The position numbers were made by a program, and so were the translations under genes. Of a stretch of DNA of 64,000 bases, positions 8,821 to 19,404 are shown piece by piece (position 1 is the stretch's first letter; every line of letters starts with the position of its first letter). This stretch comes from Pseudomonas serboccidentalis. GTDB taxonomy: Bacteria; Pseudomonadota; Gammaproteobacteria; Pseudomonadales; Pseudomonadaceae. Below the pieces are notes generated by a model. That model did not search any database, was not told the DNA's origin, and worked only from the letters and a program-made list of their open reading frames with translations. The stretch lies in the NCBI RefSeq assembly GCF_028830055.1, contig NZ_CP101655.1, positions 1,680,880 to 1,744,879 of the forward strand, written 5' to 3'.

Positions 8821-8978
8821 GGGACGGCAGGCTCTGGGAAAAGGACAGTGCTGAAGTGGGCGGCCGCAGAATGCGGCGCCACTAGGACTGGGCTTTTTGC
8901 ACTTGGTTCATGATGGCCATAAGGCTTTTTTGCTGGGTTGATGAAGGGCAGGGCAGGCCTGGATTTTGTGTTGCCCGC

Positions 8979-9062
8979 ACTGGCCTCTTCGCGAGCAGGC
9001 TCGCTCCCACAGGGGGCATGCATTGCCAAGGTGCGAGCGAGCTTGCTCGCGAAGAGGCCAGT
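8979..9062. repeat. REP class D inverted pair (BIME)
   Basis: ACTGGCCTCTTCGCGAGCAGG ... CGAGCTTGCTCGCGAAGAGGCCAGT, near-perfect inverted arms. Confidence 0.85.
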
Positions 9063-9077
9063 CCATACGAATGCCTA

Positions 9078-9851
9078 TCAACGATTGAGCACATCCCCCA
9101 TCCACTGCAGATACTGCACCCGCTCGGAAATCGAGTTGTGCCCCGCGTCCGGCACCACCCGCAGCGTCGCCACACCGTTGGGGAAATGCTCCAGCAGCCG
9201 TTGCGTGCTGGCACGGGGAATCACCTCGTCATCGCTGGCCGCCAGCAGCAAGGTCGGCACTTGTATGTGCGCGGCATAGCGACCCGACTCGAAACGATCC
9301 TTGAGCAACCACTTCACCGGAAACCACGGGTATTGGCGGACGGCGATTTCTGCGAGGCTGTTGTACGGCGTCACCAGAATCAGTTGGGTCGCCGGGCGCT
9401 GACTCGCCAGCCGCACCGCCACCCCGGACCCCAGGCTGCGCCCGATCACGGCAATCTGTGGATGGCTGGCGTACACCTGATCGAACAATGCCAACGCATC
9501 TTCGGCAATCGCTTCCTCCGAGGGCGCGCCGCCGCTGCCGCCAAAACCCCGGTAGTTCAGCAGATACACCGCGTACTCGGGAAAGGCGTCGCTGAACGCC
9601 GGCAGGTTGCGCGACACGTCCTCGGCATTGCCGCCAAAGTAGATCAGTGCCTTGGGCCCCGCGTGCTCGCGAACGGTCACCCAGACATCGGCATCCGGCA
9701 TCGCCAGTTTCAGCCGCGAATCCGCCGTGGCGACGGCGCTGTCAGGCTGGGGGAAATAGATCAGCGAACGCTGAAACACGAACAGCGCAACGCACAGCAA
9801 CACGTACAGGGTGATGATCAAGGCGACGAGTGACATCAGGATTCTGGACAT
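9078..9851 (-). CDS. Membrane-anchored alpha/beta hydrolase (BEM46-like)
   Basis: 257 residues. An N-terminal hydrophobic helix (LVALIITLYVLLCVALFVF) anchors or exports the protein; then FQRSLIYFPQP, an oxyanion-loop strand (ALIYFGGNAED), NYRGFGGSGG, nucleophile elbow GRSLGSG, and late Asp/His loops (ASDDEVIPRAS, PDAGHNSI). This is the BEM46/YfhR type of serine hydrolase; substrate unknown. Start placed at the ATG preceding the anchor; no clear Shine-Dalgarno, so the start is somewhat uncertain. Confidence 0.85.
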   Translation of the reverse strand: MSRILMSLVALIITLYVLLCVALFVFQRSLIYFPQPDSAVATADSRLKLAMPDADVWVTVREHAGPKALIYFGGNAEDVSRNLPAFSDAFPEYAVYLLNYRGFGGSGGAPSEEAIAEDALALFDQVYASHPQIAVIGRSLGSGVAVRLASQRPATQLILVTPYNSLAEIAVRQYPWFPVKWLLKDRFESGRYAAHIQVPTLLLAASDDEVIPRASTQRLLEHFPNGVATLRVVPDAGHNSISERVQYLQWMGDVLNR

Positions 9852-9963
9852 TCGGCTAACTTTAACGGGGCGCGGGTGTTCGCCGTCGCAGTGTAGTCCA
9901 GCGGACCGGGCAGGCCGCCGTCGCACACAACGTGCAACAGATTCACGCAGCAGGGGAACCAGC

Positions 9964-10923
9964 ATGCGCCACACTGAGGGTTGCTCCCGTCGCCGATTGC
10001 TCACGCTGGCTGCCGGGGTTTCGGCGGTCCTGACCTTTGACCGGGCGTTGGCCACTGCCACGACGCCGACTGCCACTTCGCCGAGCCAGGCAGGAGACCA
10101 GACCATGCAGACCCGCGCCATCCCTTCCAGCTCCGAGCCGCTGCCCATGGTGGGCCTGGGCACGTATCGCGGCTTCGACGTTGCGCCCGGTGAAACCGCT
10201 TATAGGCAACTGCCCGCAGTGCTCGACGAGCTGTTCAGAAAGGGTGGCACGCTGATCGACAGCTCACCGATGTATGGCCGCGCCGAGCAAACCACCGGCG
10301 AACTGCTGTCGATCCACGAACCGCGCTCGCCGGCATTTCTCGCGACCAAGGTATGGACCCGCGGGCGCAAGGAAGGCATCGCGCAGATGGAACAATCCTT
10401 CAGTCTGCTGCGCACCGAACGCATCGACCTGATGCAGATCCACAACCTGCTGGACTGGCAAACCCATCTGCCGACCCTGCGCGAATGGAAAGAACAGGGG
10501 CGCATCCGCTACATCGGCATCACCCATTACACGCCCTCGGCCTACGACGAAGTCGAGTCGGTGCTCAAGGCCGAACAGCTCGACTTTCTGCAAATCAACT
10601 ACGCCCTCGATGACCGTGGCGTGGAAAAACGCATCTTGCCGCTGTGCCGCGAGCGCGGGGTCGCGGTGATCTGCAATCGGCCGTTCGGCGGTGGCGGATT
10701 GCTCGCGCGGCTCAAGGGCAAACCGTTGCCGGCCTGGGTCTCGGACGTGCAGGTCAACAGTTGGCCGCAACTGGCGCTGAAGTTTCTGCTATCGCACCCG
10801 GCAGTGACTTGCGTGATTCCCGGCACCGGCAATCCGCGCTACATGGCCGACAATGCCGGCGCCGGGTTTGGGCTGATGCTGACGGATGCGCAGCGTCATC
10901 AATTGATCGCGCTGCTGGAATAG
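9964..10923 (+). CDS. Tat-exported aldo/keto reductase
   Basis: 319 residues. A twin-arginine signal (CSRRRLLTLAAG ... ALA) precedes an AKR barrel: PMVGLGTYRGFDV, LIDSSPMYGRAE (catalytic Asp and Tyr), FLATKVW (Lys), IDLMQIHNLLDW (His), RYIGITHY, CVIPGTGNP. AKRs use NADPH, so Tat export of a folded enzyme is unusual but known in proteobacterial paralogues. AGGGGA lies before the ATG. Convergent with the following LysR gene, four bases apart. Confidence 0.88.
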   Translation: MRHTEGCSRRRLLTLAAGVSAVLTFDRALATATTPTATSPSQAGDQTMQTRAIPSSSEPLPMVGLGTYRGFDVAPGETAYRQLPAVLDELFRKGGTLIDSSPMYGRAEQTTGELLSIHEPRSPAFLATKVWTRGRKEGIAQMEQSFSLLRTERIDLMQIHNLLDWQTHLPTLREWKEQGRIRYIGITHYTPSAYDEVESVLKAEQLDFLQINYALDDRGVEKRILPLCRERGVAVICNRPFGGGGLLARLKGKPLPAWVSDVQVNSWPQLALKFLLSHPAVTCVIPGTGNPRYMADNAGAGFGLMLTDAQRHQLIALLE

Positions 10924-10927
10924 GCGC

Positions 10928-11821
10928 TCAACCGCGATAACGCAACGCCTCCAGCAACAGCGCAAACGCCGGCGCTGCCTGACGTCGGCTCGGGTAATAC
11001 AGGTGATAACCGGCAAACGTCGGGCACCAGTCTGCCAGCACTTGCACCAGACGCCCGTCGGCCAGATACGGCGCGACAATATTTTCCGGGATGTAGCTGA
11101 GGCCGAAACCATCCAGTGCGGCGTCGAGCAGCGGATAAACACCATTCAGCGTGACTTGTCCGGATACCCGCACCTTGAGGCTTTCGCCGTTCTTCTCGAA
11201 CTCCCAGGTGTACAGCCCGCCATTGGTGGGCAGGCGCAGGTTGTTGCAGGCGTGTTGGGTCAGATCCCTCGGCGTCTGCGGCCGCGTGCGGCTGGCGAAG
11301 TAGGCTGGAGAACCGACCACCGCCATGCGCATGTCCGGGCCGATGCGGGTGGCGATCATGCCCTGGGCCACGTCTTCACCGAGGCGAATGCCGGCGTCGA
11401 AGCCTTGCCCGGCGATGTCGACGAAACCGTAGTCGCAGATCACCTCCACGGCGATGTCGGGATACTGCGGCAGGAAGCCCTTGAGCACCGGGCGCAACAG
11501 CCAGTTCAGCGAATGGTCGGTGGCGCTGATGCGGATGCGCCCAGCCGGGGTTTCGCGCAGGTTGCTCAGGGCCGCCAGTTCCAGTTCGATCTCTTCGAAA
11601 CGCGGGCCGATGGTCTGCAGCAAATGGTCGCCGGCCTCGGTGGGCGAGACGCTGCGGGTGGTACGGGTGAGCAAGCGCAGGCCAAGGCGCGCTTCGAGGG
11701 CGCGGATGGTATGGCTGAGCGCCGATTGCGAGACGCCGAGTCTGGCCGCCGCTTTGGTGAAACTGCGCTCGCGGGCCACGGCGAGGAAGGCGAGCAGGTC
11801 ACTGGCGTTTTCTCGAAGCAT
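10928..11821 (-). CDS. LysR-family transcriptional regulator
   Basis: 297 residues. N-terminal wHTH (DLLAFLAVARERSFTKAAARLGVSQSALSHTIRALEARLG) and a C-terminal periplasmic-binding-like effector domain (IRISATDHSLNWLLRPVL ...). The start at 11821 has AGGA upstream. The neighbouring AKR gene is convergent, so there is no divergent partner and no target can be proposed from position. Confidence 0.92.
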   Translation of the reverse strand: MLRENASDLLAFLAVARERSFTKAAARLGVSQSALSHTIRALEARLGLRLLTRTTRSVSPTEAGDHLLQTIGPRFEEIELELAALSNLRETPAGRIRISATDHSLNWLLRPVLKGFLPQYPDIAVEVICDYGFVDIAGQGFDAGIRLGEDVAQGMIATRIGPDMRMAVVGSPAYFASRTRPQTPRDLTQHACNNLRLPTNGGLYTWEFEKNGESLKVRVSGQVTLNGVYPLLDAALDGFGLSYIPENIVAPYLADGRLVQVLADWCPTFAGYHLYYPSRRQAAPAFALLLEALRYRG

Positions 11822-11900
11822 TGATGAGTGTCCTGCATAAGTTCTTTCGAATTCTAGTCGATTATCTGAACAGTCCGGCTCGGTAAAGTGACGCAAGTTC

Positions 11901-12003
11901 CCTGTAGGAGCTGCCGCAGGTTCGGGCCGCGATCGGACGATCTTTTGACTTTAGCTTCTCAAGCAAGAGCAAAAGATCGCAGCCTGCGGCAGCTCCTACA
12001 GGG
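11901..12003. repeat. REP class A inverted pair
   Basis: CCTGTAGGAGCTGCCGCAGG ... AAAAGATCGCAGCCTGCGGCAGCTCCTACAGG. The left arm is slightly degenerate. Confidence 0.85.
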
Positions 12004-12018
12004 GAGGGGGGCGGGGGG

Positions 12019-14214
12019 TCAGATCATCGGCGGTAACGACGAGAGAATCTTGTCCAGCGTAATCGGATACTCGCGCACCCGCGCCCCGGTGGCGTTGTAG
12101 ATCGCATTTGCCACCGCCGCACTCACACCGCAAATCCCCAGTTCCCCCACACCTTTGGCTTTCATCGGTGACGAAACCGGATCAGTCTCGTCAAGGAATA
12201 TCACCTCCTGATGCGGGATGTCGGCGTGCACCGGCACCTCATATCCGGCCAGGTCATGGTTGACGAAAAAGCCCAGCCGCTTGTCCACCGCCAGCTCTTC
12301 CATCAACGCCGCGCCGACGCCCATGGTCATCGCCCCGATCACCTGGCTGCGCGCCGCTTTCGGGTTGAGAATCCGCCCCGCCGCACACACCGCGAGCATG
12401 CGCCGCACGCGGACTTCGCCGGTCGCCGCGTCCACCGCGACTTCGACGAAATGCGCACCGAAGGTCGACTGCTGATACTGCTTGGCGAGGTCGGCGAATT
12501 CGATACTGTCCTCGGCCTCGACCACGCCATTTTTGGCAGCATCACGCAACGGCAGGGTCTTGCCGCCGGCGCGGACCTGACCGTCGGCAAACTCGATGTC
12601 GCTGCCGCTCATGCCCAGTTTGCTGACCACCGTTTCGCGCAGCTTCATGCACGCGGCATAGACCCCCGCGGTCGAGCAGTTGGCGCCGAACTGGCCGCCG
12701 GAGCCGGACGATACCGGGAAGGTCGAGTCGCCCAGATGCACGCTGACATCCGCAAGACCGACGCCCATCATCTCGGCCGCTGTCTGGGCGATGATCGTGT
12801 AGCTGCCGGTGCCGATATCGGTCATGTCGGTCTCCACCGTGACCTTGCCGTCGCGCTCCAGCCGCACCCGGGCGCCGGATTTGAGCAGCAGGTTGTTGCG
12901 GATCGCTGCGGCGACGCCCATGCCGATCAGCCAGCGACCTTCGCGACGGCTGCCGGGTGTGGCGTTGCGCTGGTTCCAGCCGAACTTCTCGGCGCCGGTC
13001 TGCAGGCATTCGATCAGGCGTCGCTGGGAGAACGGACGTTCGGTTTTCACCGGATCGACCTGGGTGTCGTTGAGGATGCGGAACTGGATCGGGTCGAGCT
13101 TGAGCTGCTCGGCCATCTCGTCCATGGCGATTTCCAGTGCCATCAGCCCCGGCGCTTCACCGGGCGCGCGCATGGAGTTGCCTTCGGGCAGATCCAGCGG
13201 CGCCAGGCGCATGGTCACCCGACGGTTTTGCGCGGCGTAGAGCAACTGACTTGGTTGCGCGGCGACTTCGACCTTGCCGTCCTTGAGGTTGCCCGACCAG
13301 CCTTCGTGGGCGATGGCGCTGAGCTTGCCGTCCGCGGTGGCGCCCAGACGAATGCGCTGGATGGTGGCGGGGCGGTGGGTGGTGTTGTTGGCCATTTGCG
13401 GGCGGGCGAGGGCGACTTTCACCGGGCGATTGGCCAGGCGCGCACCGAGGGCGGCGAGGATCGCGTCGGCGCGGATGAACAGTTTGCCGCCGAAGCCGCC
13501 ACCAATGTACGGCGAGATCAGGCGCACGTTTTCCTTGGGCAAACCGAGGGTGGTGGCGATGTCGCCGACGCTCCAGGCGATCATCTGGTTGGAGGTCCAC
13601 AGGGTCAGATGATCACCTTTCCAAGCGGCCAGTGTCGCGTGCGGCTCCATCATCGCGTGGGACTGGTCGGGGGTGGTGTAGGTCTGGTCGAACTGCACCG
13701 GCGCGGCGGCGAAGGCCGAGTCGAAATCGCCGTGGGTGACGTCGGGCAACTCGTCGTCTTCGACACCCTGGTCGCGCACGTTGGCCAGTTCGAATTGGCC
13801 TTTGGCCGCGACGTAATCGACCTTGACCATTTGCGCGGCGGCGCGGGCCTGTTCGAAGGTCTCGGCGACCACCAGCGCAACGGCCTGGTGATAATGCTGC
13901 ACCTCGGGCCCGGCCAGCAGCGGCGCCGAGTTGTATTGGCCCTTGCCGAGCTTGCCGGCATTGGCGGCGGTGACGATGGCCAGCACGCCGGGCGCGGCTT
14001 CGGCCGCATTGAGATCGATGTGGCTGATGCGACCCTTGGCGATGGCCGAACCGACCATGAAGCCGTAGGCCTGATTCGCCACGGCGTCATGCTGCTCGTA
14101 GGCGTACGGAGCCTGGCCGCTGGTTTTCAGCGGGCCTTCGACGCGGTCGGTGGGTTTGCCGATGACCTTCAACTGGTCGATCGGGTTGGTGGTGGCGGGC
14201 GTGTCGAATTTCAT
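12019..14214 (-). CDS. paoC: Periplasmic aldehyde oxidoreductase, molybdenum-binding subunit
   Basis: 731 residues, large subunit of a xanthine-dehydrogenase-family enzyme that oxidises aldehydes to acids. Seen: the moco-binding segments [11 protein letters not shown] and [11 protein letters not shown] and a C-terminal [10 protein letters not shown] that carries the catalytic Glu. No signal peptide of its own: in PaoABC it is exported with the 2Fe-2S subunit. It overlaps the FAD subunit gene by 4 bases (ATGA). No PaoD/XdhC-type chaperone follows; the next gene downstream is an unrelated LysR regulator. Confidence 0.88.
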   Translation of the reverse strand: MKFDTPATTNPIDQLKVIGKPTDRVEGPLKTSGQAPYAYEQHDAVANQAYGFMVGSAIAKGRISHIDLNAAEAAPGVLAIVTAANAGKLGKGQYNSAPLLAGPEVQHYHQAVALVVAETFEQARAAAQMVKVDYVAAKGQFELANVRDQGVEDDELPDVTHGDFDSAFAAAPVQFDQTYTTPDQSHAMMEPHATLAAWKGDHLTLWTSNQMIAWSVGDIATTLGLPKENVRLISPYIGGGFGGKLFIRADAILAALGARLANRPVKVALARPQMANNTTHRPATIQRIRLGATADGKLSAIAHEGWSGNLKDGKVEVAAQPSQLLYAAQNRRVTMRLAPLDLPEGNSMRAPGEAPGLMALEIAMDEMAEQLKLDPIQFRILNDTQVDPVKTERPFSQRRLIECLQTGAEKFGWNQRNATPGSRREGRWLIGMGVAAAIRNNLLLKSGARVRLERDGKVTVETDMTDIGTGSYTIIAQTAAEMMGVGLADVSVHLGDSTFPVSSGSGGQFGANCSTAGVYAACMKLRETVVSKLGMSGSDIEFADGQVRAGGKTLPLRDAAKNGVVEAEDSIEFADLAKQYQQSTFGAHFVEVAVDAATGEVRVRRMLAVCAAGRILNPKAARSQVIGAMTMGVGAALMEELAVDKRLGFFVNHDLAGYEVPVHADIPHQEVIFLDETDPVSSPMKAKGVGELGICGVSAAVANAIYNATGARVREYPITLDKILSSLPPMI

Positions 14215-15167
14215 GCTTCATCCCTCGCTTGCGCCAACACCGAGCCGAGCGTGCGCTCGACCAGGGTCAGTTTGAATTGGTTGTCGTGAGTCGGCGTGGC
14301 GCCGTCGAGCAGGCGTTCGCTCACGGCTTTCGCGCCGTGGGGCAGCAACGCGTCGGCGGCTTCGACCCGCCATGGTTTCGGCGCAATACCACCGACCGCC
14401 ACGCGACCGTTGCCGTCCTTTTGCAGGATCAAACCGACCGACACCAGGGCAAAGGCGTATGACGAACGATCACGCACCTTGTGATAAAGATGCGTGCCGC
14501 CGACCGGGGCAGGCAGGGTCACTGAGGTAATGAACTCGCCGGGCGTGAGGCTGGTTTCGATGTTCGGCGTGTTGCCCGGGAGCTGATGGAAATCGGCGAT
14601 GGCGATGCTGCGGGTGCTGCCGTCGGGTTTGACCGTTTCAATCTGTGCATCGAGGGCGCGCATGGCAATCGCCATGTCGCTGGGGTGGGTGGCGATGCAG
14701 GCGTCGCTGACGCCGATCAGCCCCAGTTGCCGACTGACCCCGCCAATCGCCGCGCAACCACTGCCGGGCTGGCGTTTGTTGCAGGCCTGATTGACGTCAT
14801 AGAAATACGGGCAACGGGTGCGTTGCAGCAGGTTGCCGGCGGTGCTTGCCATGTTGCGCAACTGGCCGGAAGCCCCGGCGAGCAAGGCGCGGGAGAGCAG
14901 CGCGTAGTCCTTGCGCACGCGGCTGTCGGCGGCCAGATCGGTGTTGCGTACCAGTGCGCCGATGCGCAATCCGCCTTCGGGCGTGGCTTCGATTTGGTCA
15001 AGACCGAGGTGGTTGATGTCAATCAGGTGCAGCGGGGTTTCAATGTCGAGTTTCATCAGGTCCAGCAGGTTGGTGCCGCCAGCGATGAACTTCGCGCCTT
15101 CGACCTGCGCCGCCAGCGCTGCGGCTGCGGCGGGGGAGTCGGCGCGGCTGTAATTGAACGGTCTCAT
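14211..15167 (-). CDS. paoB: Periplasmic aldehyde oxidoreductase, FAD-binding subunit
   Basis: 318 residues, medium subunit carrying FAD. Seen: N-terminal [20 protein letters not shown] motif [35 protein letters not shown] (Cys residues for the extra 4Fe-4S cluster seen in PaoB) and a C-terminal CODH-type domain. It transfers electrons from the 2Fe-2S clusters to an acceptor. Overlaps both neighbouring genes by 4 bases, so the three are translationally coupled. Confidence 0.87.
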   Translation of the reverse strand: MRPFNYSRADSPAAAAALAAQVEGAKFIAGGTNLLDLMKLDIETPLHLIDINHLGLDQIEATPEGGLRIGALVRNTDLAADSRVRKDYALLSRALLAGASGQLRNMASTAGNLLQRTRCPYFYDVNQACNKRQPGSGCAAIGGVSRQLGLIGVSDACIATHPSDMAIAMRALDAQIETVKPDGSTRSIAIADFHQLPGNTPNIETSLTPGEFITSVTLPAPVGGTHLYHKVRDRSSYAFALVSVGLILQKDGNGRVAVGGIAPKPWRVEAADALLPHGAKAVSERLLDGATPTHDNQFKLTLVERTLGSVLAQARDEA

Positions 15168-15787
15168 GCCGGCACCTCCGCGACTTCAGTGATGGCTTCG
15201 ATGATGTTGGAATAGGCGCCGCAGCGGCAGATATTGCCGCTCATGCGCTCCTGGAATTCGCTGGCGATCAGTTGCGGCGCGTCGGTCAGGCTGGGGCTGA
15301 CGTGGCTGGGAATACCCTCGCGGATTTCCTTGAGCACCGCCACCGCCGAGCAGATCTGCCCCGGCGTGCAATAGCCGCACTGGTAGCCGTCGTGCTTGAT
15401 GAACGCAGCCTGCATCGGGTGCAGGTTGTCGGGCATGCCGAGGCCTTCGATGGTGGTGATCTCGCTGCCGTCGTGCATCACCGCCAGGGTCAGGCAGGCA
15501 TTGATCCGCCGCCCATCGGCGATCACCGTGCAGGCGCCGCACTGACCGTGGTCGCAGCCTTTTTTGCTGCCGGTCAGGTGCAGGTGCTCGCGCAAGGCAT
15601 CGAGCAGGGTGGTGCGGTTGTCGACTTCAAGGGTTTGGGGTTTACCGTTGACGTTGATCGTCACTTTGGCCATGGCCGGTTGCTCCAGACTGGCCGCGTA
15701 GGCCTTGAGGCTAATGAAAGGCGGCATCGCGAATGCCGTGGCGGTCACGGCACCGAGGATCAGGAATCTACGTCGGGAAATCGTCAT
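15164..15787 (-). CDS. paoA: Periplasmic aldehyde oxidoreductase, 2Fe-2S subunit with Tat signal
   Basis: 207 residues. Twin-arginine signal [11 protein letters not shown]...AYA (about residues 4-32), then a plant-type ferredoxin domain with [11 protein letters not shown] and a second cluster domain [12 protein letters not shown] ... CRCGAY. First gene of the paoABC operon. The Tat signal shows that the assembled enzyme works in the periplasm, in the role described for E. coli PaoABC (detoxifying aldehydes). Confidence 0.9.
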   Translation of the reverse strand: MTISRRRFLILGAVTATAFAMPPFISLKAYAASLEQPAMAKVTINVNGKPQTLEVDNRTTLLDALREHLHLTGSKKGCDHGQCGACTVIADGRRINACLTLAVMHDGSEITTIEGLGMPDNLHPMQAAFIKHDGYQCGYCTPGQICSAVAVLKEIREGIPSHVSPSLTDAPQLIASEFQERMSGNICRCGAYSNIIEAITEVAEVPA

Positions 15788-15966
15788 GCTTCGATTCCTC
15801 TCTGGCTTAATCAGGACGGCAGGGATTGAAAGGCCCAGTCGGGCGCGCCGGCATGCTTGCCGGTCTCGTTCTTGGAATGACCTGCGCGGAGGGGAAAAGG
15901 TTTTTGCGGATTTGCGCTATAGAGTTATGCGCATGGCTCATGAGTCTGCTGAGCGACATGTAGCCA

Positions 15967-16050
15967 AATGTGGGAGGGGCGGTGCGACGATTCGACTTGC
16001 TCCCACAATTGAAATGCATTTCAACTGTGGGAGCCTGCTCGCGAAGAGGG
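15967..16050. repeat. REP class D, degenerate inverted pair
   Basis: AATGTGGGAGGGGC ... CTTGCTCCCACAATTG, then CAACTGTGGGAGCCTGCTCGCGAAGAGGG. The arms have diverged. It fills most of the 277-bp gap between the permease gene and paoA. Confidence 0.7.
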
Positions 16051-16064
16051 CGTCATGACCGACC

Positions 16065-17819
16065 TCAATGCCCGCCAACCACCATCGAGGTAAACGGCGC
16101 CACATACGCCTGCAACGTCACCAGCCCACCCACCAGGATCGCCAGCACAATCGAGTGGAAGAACACGTAGCGCAGAATCTCGCCTTCATGCCCATACCAA
16201 CGGGTCGCGGTGGAGGCGACCACGATCGATTGCGCGTCGACCATTTTGCCCATCACCCCGCCGGAACTGTTCGCTGCCGCCATCAGGATCGGGCTGATGC
16301 CGAGCTGTTCCGAGGTCACCCGCTGCAAACCGCCAAACAACACGTTTGACGCCGTATCCGAACCCGTCAACGCGACACCCAGCCAGCCGAGCAACGTGCC
16401 GAACATCGGATAGAAAATGCCCGTCGCCGCAAACGCCAGGCCCATGGTCGCGTCGAGTCCCGAGTAACGTGTGAGGAAGCCCAGCGCCAGCATCGCGGCA
16501 ATGGTGATCAGCGAAAACCGCACCACCCATAACGTGCGCAGGTACTGCTTGATCAATTGCGGGATCGAATAGCCCATCAGCAGCCCGCCGACAATCGCCG
16601 CCAGCAGAATGCCGCTGCCGGTGGCGGTGAACCAGGTGAATTTGTAGATCGCTTCTTCGGCTTTCGGCGCCGGCACCACCGGCGGGACTTTCTGCACTTG
16701 CAGGTGCAGGGTGGTGAAGGTCAGCGCCGGCGAAAAAATCGGGTTGGCCTCGTTCAGTGGTTTGCCTTGGGGATCGAGTTTGACGGAATGGGTCACCGGG
16801 TCCAGCGCCGGGCGCACGTCAAAGATGTTCTTGAAGCCCTGAGTGCCCCAGGCAAACACGAACACGGTGAGGATGATCCACGGCATCCACGCACGCATCA
16901 CCGCCGGGCGCGCCTGATCGCTGAACGTGGCGCTGGCGGTGACTTTTTCTTCCTCGACCCGGGAGTTGTCGACGCGACCTGCCAGGGCGGCCGAGGTGTA
17001 CACCGTCGCCGGTTTCCAGACCCGCAGAAACAGGGTCAGGCAGGCCATGGAAATCAGCGCGGCAATCACGTCCACCAGCATTGGGCCGTGGTAGTTCGAC
17101 ACGAGGAACTGCGGCACCGCGAAGCTGACCCCGGCTACCAGAATCGCCGGCCAGATTTCGAGCATCTTGCGCCACCCGGCAAATGCCCAGATCAGCCAGA
17201 ACGGCACCAGCACCGAGAAAAATGGCAACTGCCGACCGACCATCATCGACAGCTCCATCTCATCCAGCCCGGTGACCTTGGCCAGGGTGATGATCGGTGT
17301 GCCGAGCGCGCCGAATGCCACCGGGGCGGTGTTGGCAATCAACGCCAGACCGGACGCGGCCAACGGCGAAAAACCGAGGCCGATCAGAATCGCCCCGGTC
17401 ACCGCCACCGGTGTGCCGAACCCGGCCGCGCCTTCAAAAAACGCACCGAAGCAGAAGGCGATCAGCAGCAACTGCAAACGGCGGTCGTCGGTGATCCGCG
17501 CCAGTGAATCCTGCAGCACTTTGAACGAGCCGTTCTCGGTGGTCAGGCGATGCAGAAAGATGATGTTGAGCACGATCCAGCCGATCGGCAGCAAGCCATT
17601 GGCCGCACCAAACAACGCCGCCGAACCGGCCATGCTTGCCGGCATGCCGAAGGCGAAGATCGAGATCAGTAACGCCGAAGCGAGGGCGAGCAGGGCGGCC
17701 AGATGCGCCTTGACGTGAAAGAACGCCAGCGCCGCGAGCATCACCACCACCGGTACGGCGGCCATGAGCGTGGAGATCACCGGGTTGCCGAACGGGTCGT
17801 AGATTTGCTGCCAGACCAT
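16065..17819 (-). CDS. lldP: L-lactate permease family (LctP) transporter
   Basis: 584 residues, about 13 transmembrane helices. Family signatures: GAFFEGAAGFGTPVAVTGAIL, FGALGTPIITLAKVTGL and GSDTASNVLFGGLQ. LctP proteins import L- and D-lactate and glycolate with protons. No lldD/lldE or glc genes are adjacent, so the exact substrate is open. Start at 17819 has AGAGGTGG upstream; an upstream in-frame extension has no hydrophobic or conserved content. Shares its strand with paoABC but is separated from it by a repeat. Confidence 0.9.
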   Translation of the reverse strand: MVWQQIYDPFGNPVISTLMAAVPVVVMLAALAFFHVKAHLAALLALASALLISIFAFGMPASMAGSAALFGAANGLLPIGWIVLNIIFLHRLTTENGSFKVLQDSLARITDDRRLQLLLIAFCFGAFFEGAAGFGTPVAVTGAILIGLGFSPLAASGLALIANTAPVAFGALGTPIITLAKVTGLDEMELSMMVGRQLPFFSVLVPFWLIWAFAGWRKMLEIWPAILVAGVSFAVPQFLVSNYHGPMLVDVIAALISMACLTLFLRVWKPATVYTSAALAGRVDNSRVEEEKVTASATFSDQARPAVMRAWMPWIILTVFVFAWGTQGFKNIFDVRPALDPVTHSVKLDPQGKPLNEANPIFSPALTFTTLHLQVQKVPPVVPAPKAEEAIYKFTWFTATGSGILLAAIVGGLLMGYSIPQLIKQYLRTLWVVRFSLITIAAMLALGFLTRYSGLDATMGLAFAATGIFYPMFGTLLGWLGVALTGSDTASNVLFGGLQRVTSEQLGISPILMAAANSSGGVMGKMVDAQSIVVASTATRWYGHEGEILRYVFFHSIVLAILVGGLVTLQAYVAPFTSMVVGGH

Positions 17820-18062
17820 GGTCCACCTCTGCTTGTTGTTATTGAGGGCGCAGATCCATTGCATGGGGCTTGGTTGCAAGGAGTATAGGTGGCATTTCGC
17901 CGCCGCTCGGGCAGTGCGGACAGGGCGACAAACGGTCGATAGTGGCCACTGAATCAACGGCGTTTTGCCCGGTCGTATCTGCGGCTGTCCGTAAAGCGTC
18001 ATGAAGGCGCGGGCAGCGTGGCCGATTCCGTCGTCAAAACCTTGGTTTTAGGGAAGTGTTGA

Positions 18063-18266
18063 ATGAAGCGCGCAACAACGATGCTGCTGACCGTGACCGC
18101 CGCCGTATTGCTCGGCGGCTGTGTGGCGGACTTTGATGATGACCACCACTATGGCCGGCATTACGACCGCGATCACCGCCGCTATTACGATCATGACCGG
18201 CGCTGGGATGACCGCGATGACCGCCGCGACGGGCGTCGCTACTACCGTGATCGGGATGATGACTGA
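18063..18266 (+). CDS. Small Asp/His/Arg-rich lipoprotein
   Basis: 67 residues. Signal with lipobox LLGGC (Cys at residue 20), then a low-complexity tail of D, H, R and Y (HHYGRHYDRDHRRYYDHD...). The charge pattern could bind metal ions or anionic polymer; this is inference. It is a free-standing gene with its own perfect terminator. Confidence 0.75.
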   Translation: MKRATTMLLTVTAAVLLGGCVADFDDDHHYGRHYDRDHRRYYDHDRRWDDRDDRRDGRRYYRDRDDD

Positions 18267-18272
18267 TTGAAC

Positions 18273-18312
18273 GCCAAGAGGGCGTCCCGCCACGGGACGC
18301 CCTCTTGGTTTA
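18273..18312 (+). terminator. Strong hairpin terminator
   Basis: CCAAGAGGGCGTCCC / GGGACGCCCTCTTGG, a 15-bp perfect stem followed by a short T run. It separates convergent genes and may act in both directions. Confidence 0.8.
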
Positions 18313-18321
18313 GCCTTCGAA

Positions 18322-18594
18322 TTAAAAGTGAGCGCTCGCCCGGACGCTGGATCGCGCAGGCACGGCGGCCTCGATGTCCAGCAAATGGGTGGCGAGAATG
18401 TCGCTCAGAAAACGGAACTGATCGTTGATGCCGACCACTTCATTGCTGAAATGATGGGTCGCGGCGGGCATCAGCAGATTTTCGAAATTTTCGTTGAACA
18501 CCAGTGCCTCAGCTTTGTGCGACACGGCGTGTTGGTCGTAGTAGTTACTGCCGAACACCGGGAAACGCACATTCAGGGCGACGTAGTGACTCAT
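18322..18594 (-). CDS. Hypothetical protein, 90 residues
   Basis: MSHYVALNVRFPVFG..., with ALVFNENFENLLMPAATHHFSNEVVGINDQF in the middle. No signal peptide or membrane segment. Start has GGAG eight or nine bases upstream; an upstream in-frame extension lacks a ribosome site. Family not recognised. Confidence 0.65.
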   Translation of the reverse strand: MSHYVALNVRFPVFGSNYYDQHAVSHKAEALVFNENFENLLMPAATHHFSNEVVGINDQFRFLSDILATHLLDIEAAVPARSSVRASAHF

Positions 18595-18780
18595 GGCATT
18601 TTCTCCATTCGAGAATTGTCTTCGAGATGGAATCATCGTGCCTGACGGTGGGGGGCTGCGGAAGGCAATCCTCGCAATGGTCAATATCGATACCATTGAT
18701 GATCGCCTGTTTCATTCGGTTCACAAGCCGCTGACGCTGGCACAAGCGTTTGCCGCTCTGCCAGCGCTGCGTTTATTGGC

Positions 18781-19404
18781 TCAGGGGGTACCGTTTCTGC
18801 CATACAAACGGAAGCCGGGACGCGAGTTCAAGCGATCGTAGTATGCACTGACTGCCGGCAAGTCTGGGTGCGCCAGGGGGGTCTCGAACCAACGGTTCAC
18901 CGACAGCCCTATCGGTATGTCCGCCAGAGAAAATTCGTCGCCGCTGACGTAGGCACCGGTCTTCTGGAGTTGTTGCTCCAGGATTGTCATGTGCGCTACC
19001 CATTGATGAAAACCTTGCTGTAAAGCATCGGCGTCTTGGTGAGCCGCACTTTTGCGCACCAGTGACATGAATACATAACCCCAGGACTTGTTGAGGTCGG
19101 TAGCCTGCCAGTCTATCCATTGGTCGATCCGCGCCCGATGCCGGGGGGCCGAGGGGTAAAGGTGCAAAGCGTTGTCGCGATTTGCCAGGTAGCGAATGAT
19201 CGTATTCGACTCCCACAGCACGAAACCCTGATCGTTAATCACCGGCACCATTGCATTGGGGTTCAACGCGATGAATTCGGGGGTGTGCGTATCCCTGAAG
19301 CCTGATCCCCAGTCTTCTCGTTCAATGGCAATCTGCAGCTCTGCGCAGGTCCAGAGTACCTTGCGGACATTGATCGATGACGCTTTGCCAAATACCTGTA
19401 GCAT
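18781..19404 (-). CDS. Glutathione S-transferase family protein
   Basis: 207 residues. N-terminal thioredoxin-fold domain ([29 protein letters not shown], then [11 protein letters not shown] with the Glu-Ser glutathione-binding pair) and an all-helical C-terminal domain with the N-capping box FSLADIPIG. Likely glutathione conjugation or reduction of electrophiles; substrate unknown. Divergent from the quorum-sensing island to its right. Confidence 0.9.
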   Translation of the reverse strand: MLQVFGKASSINVRKVLWTCAELQIAIEREDWGSGFRDTHTPEFIALNPNAMVPVINDQGFVLWESNTIIRYLANRDNALHLYPSAPRHRARIDQWIDWQATDLNKSWGYVFMSLVRKSAAHQDADALQQGFHQWVAHMTILEQQLQKTGAYVSGDEFSLADIPIGLSVNRWFETPLAHPDLPAVSAYYDRLNSRPGFRLYGRNGTP

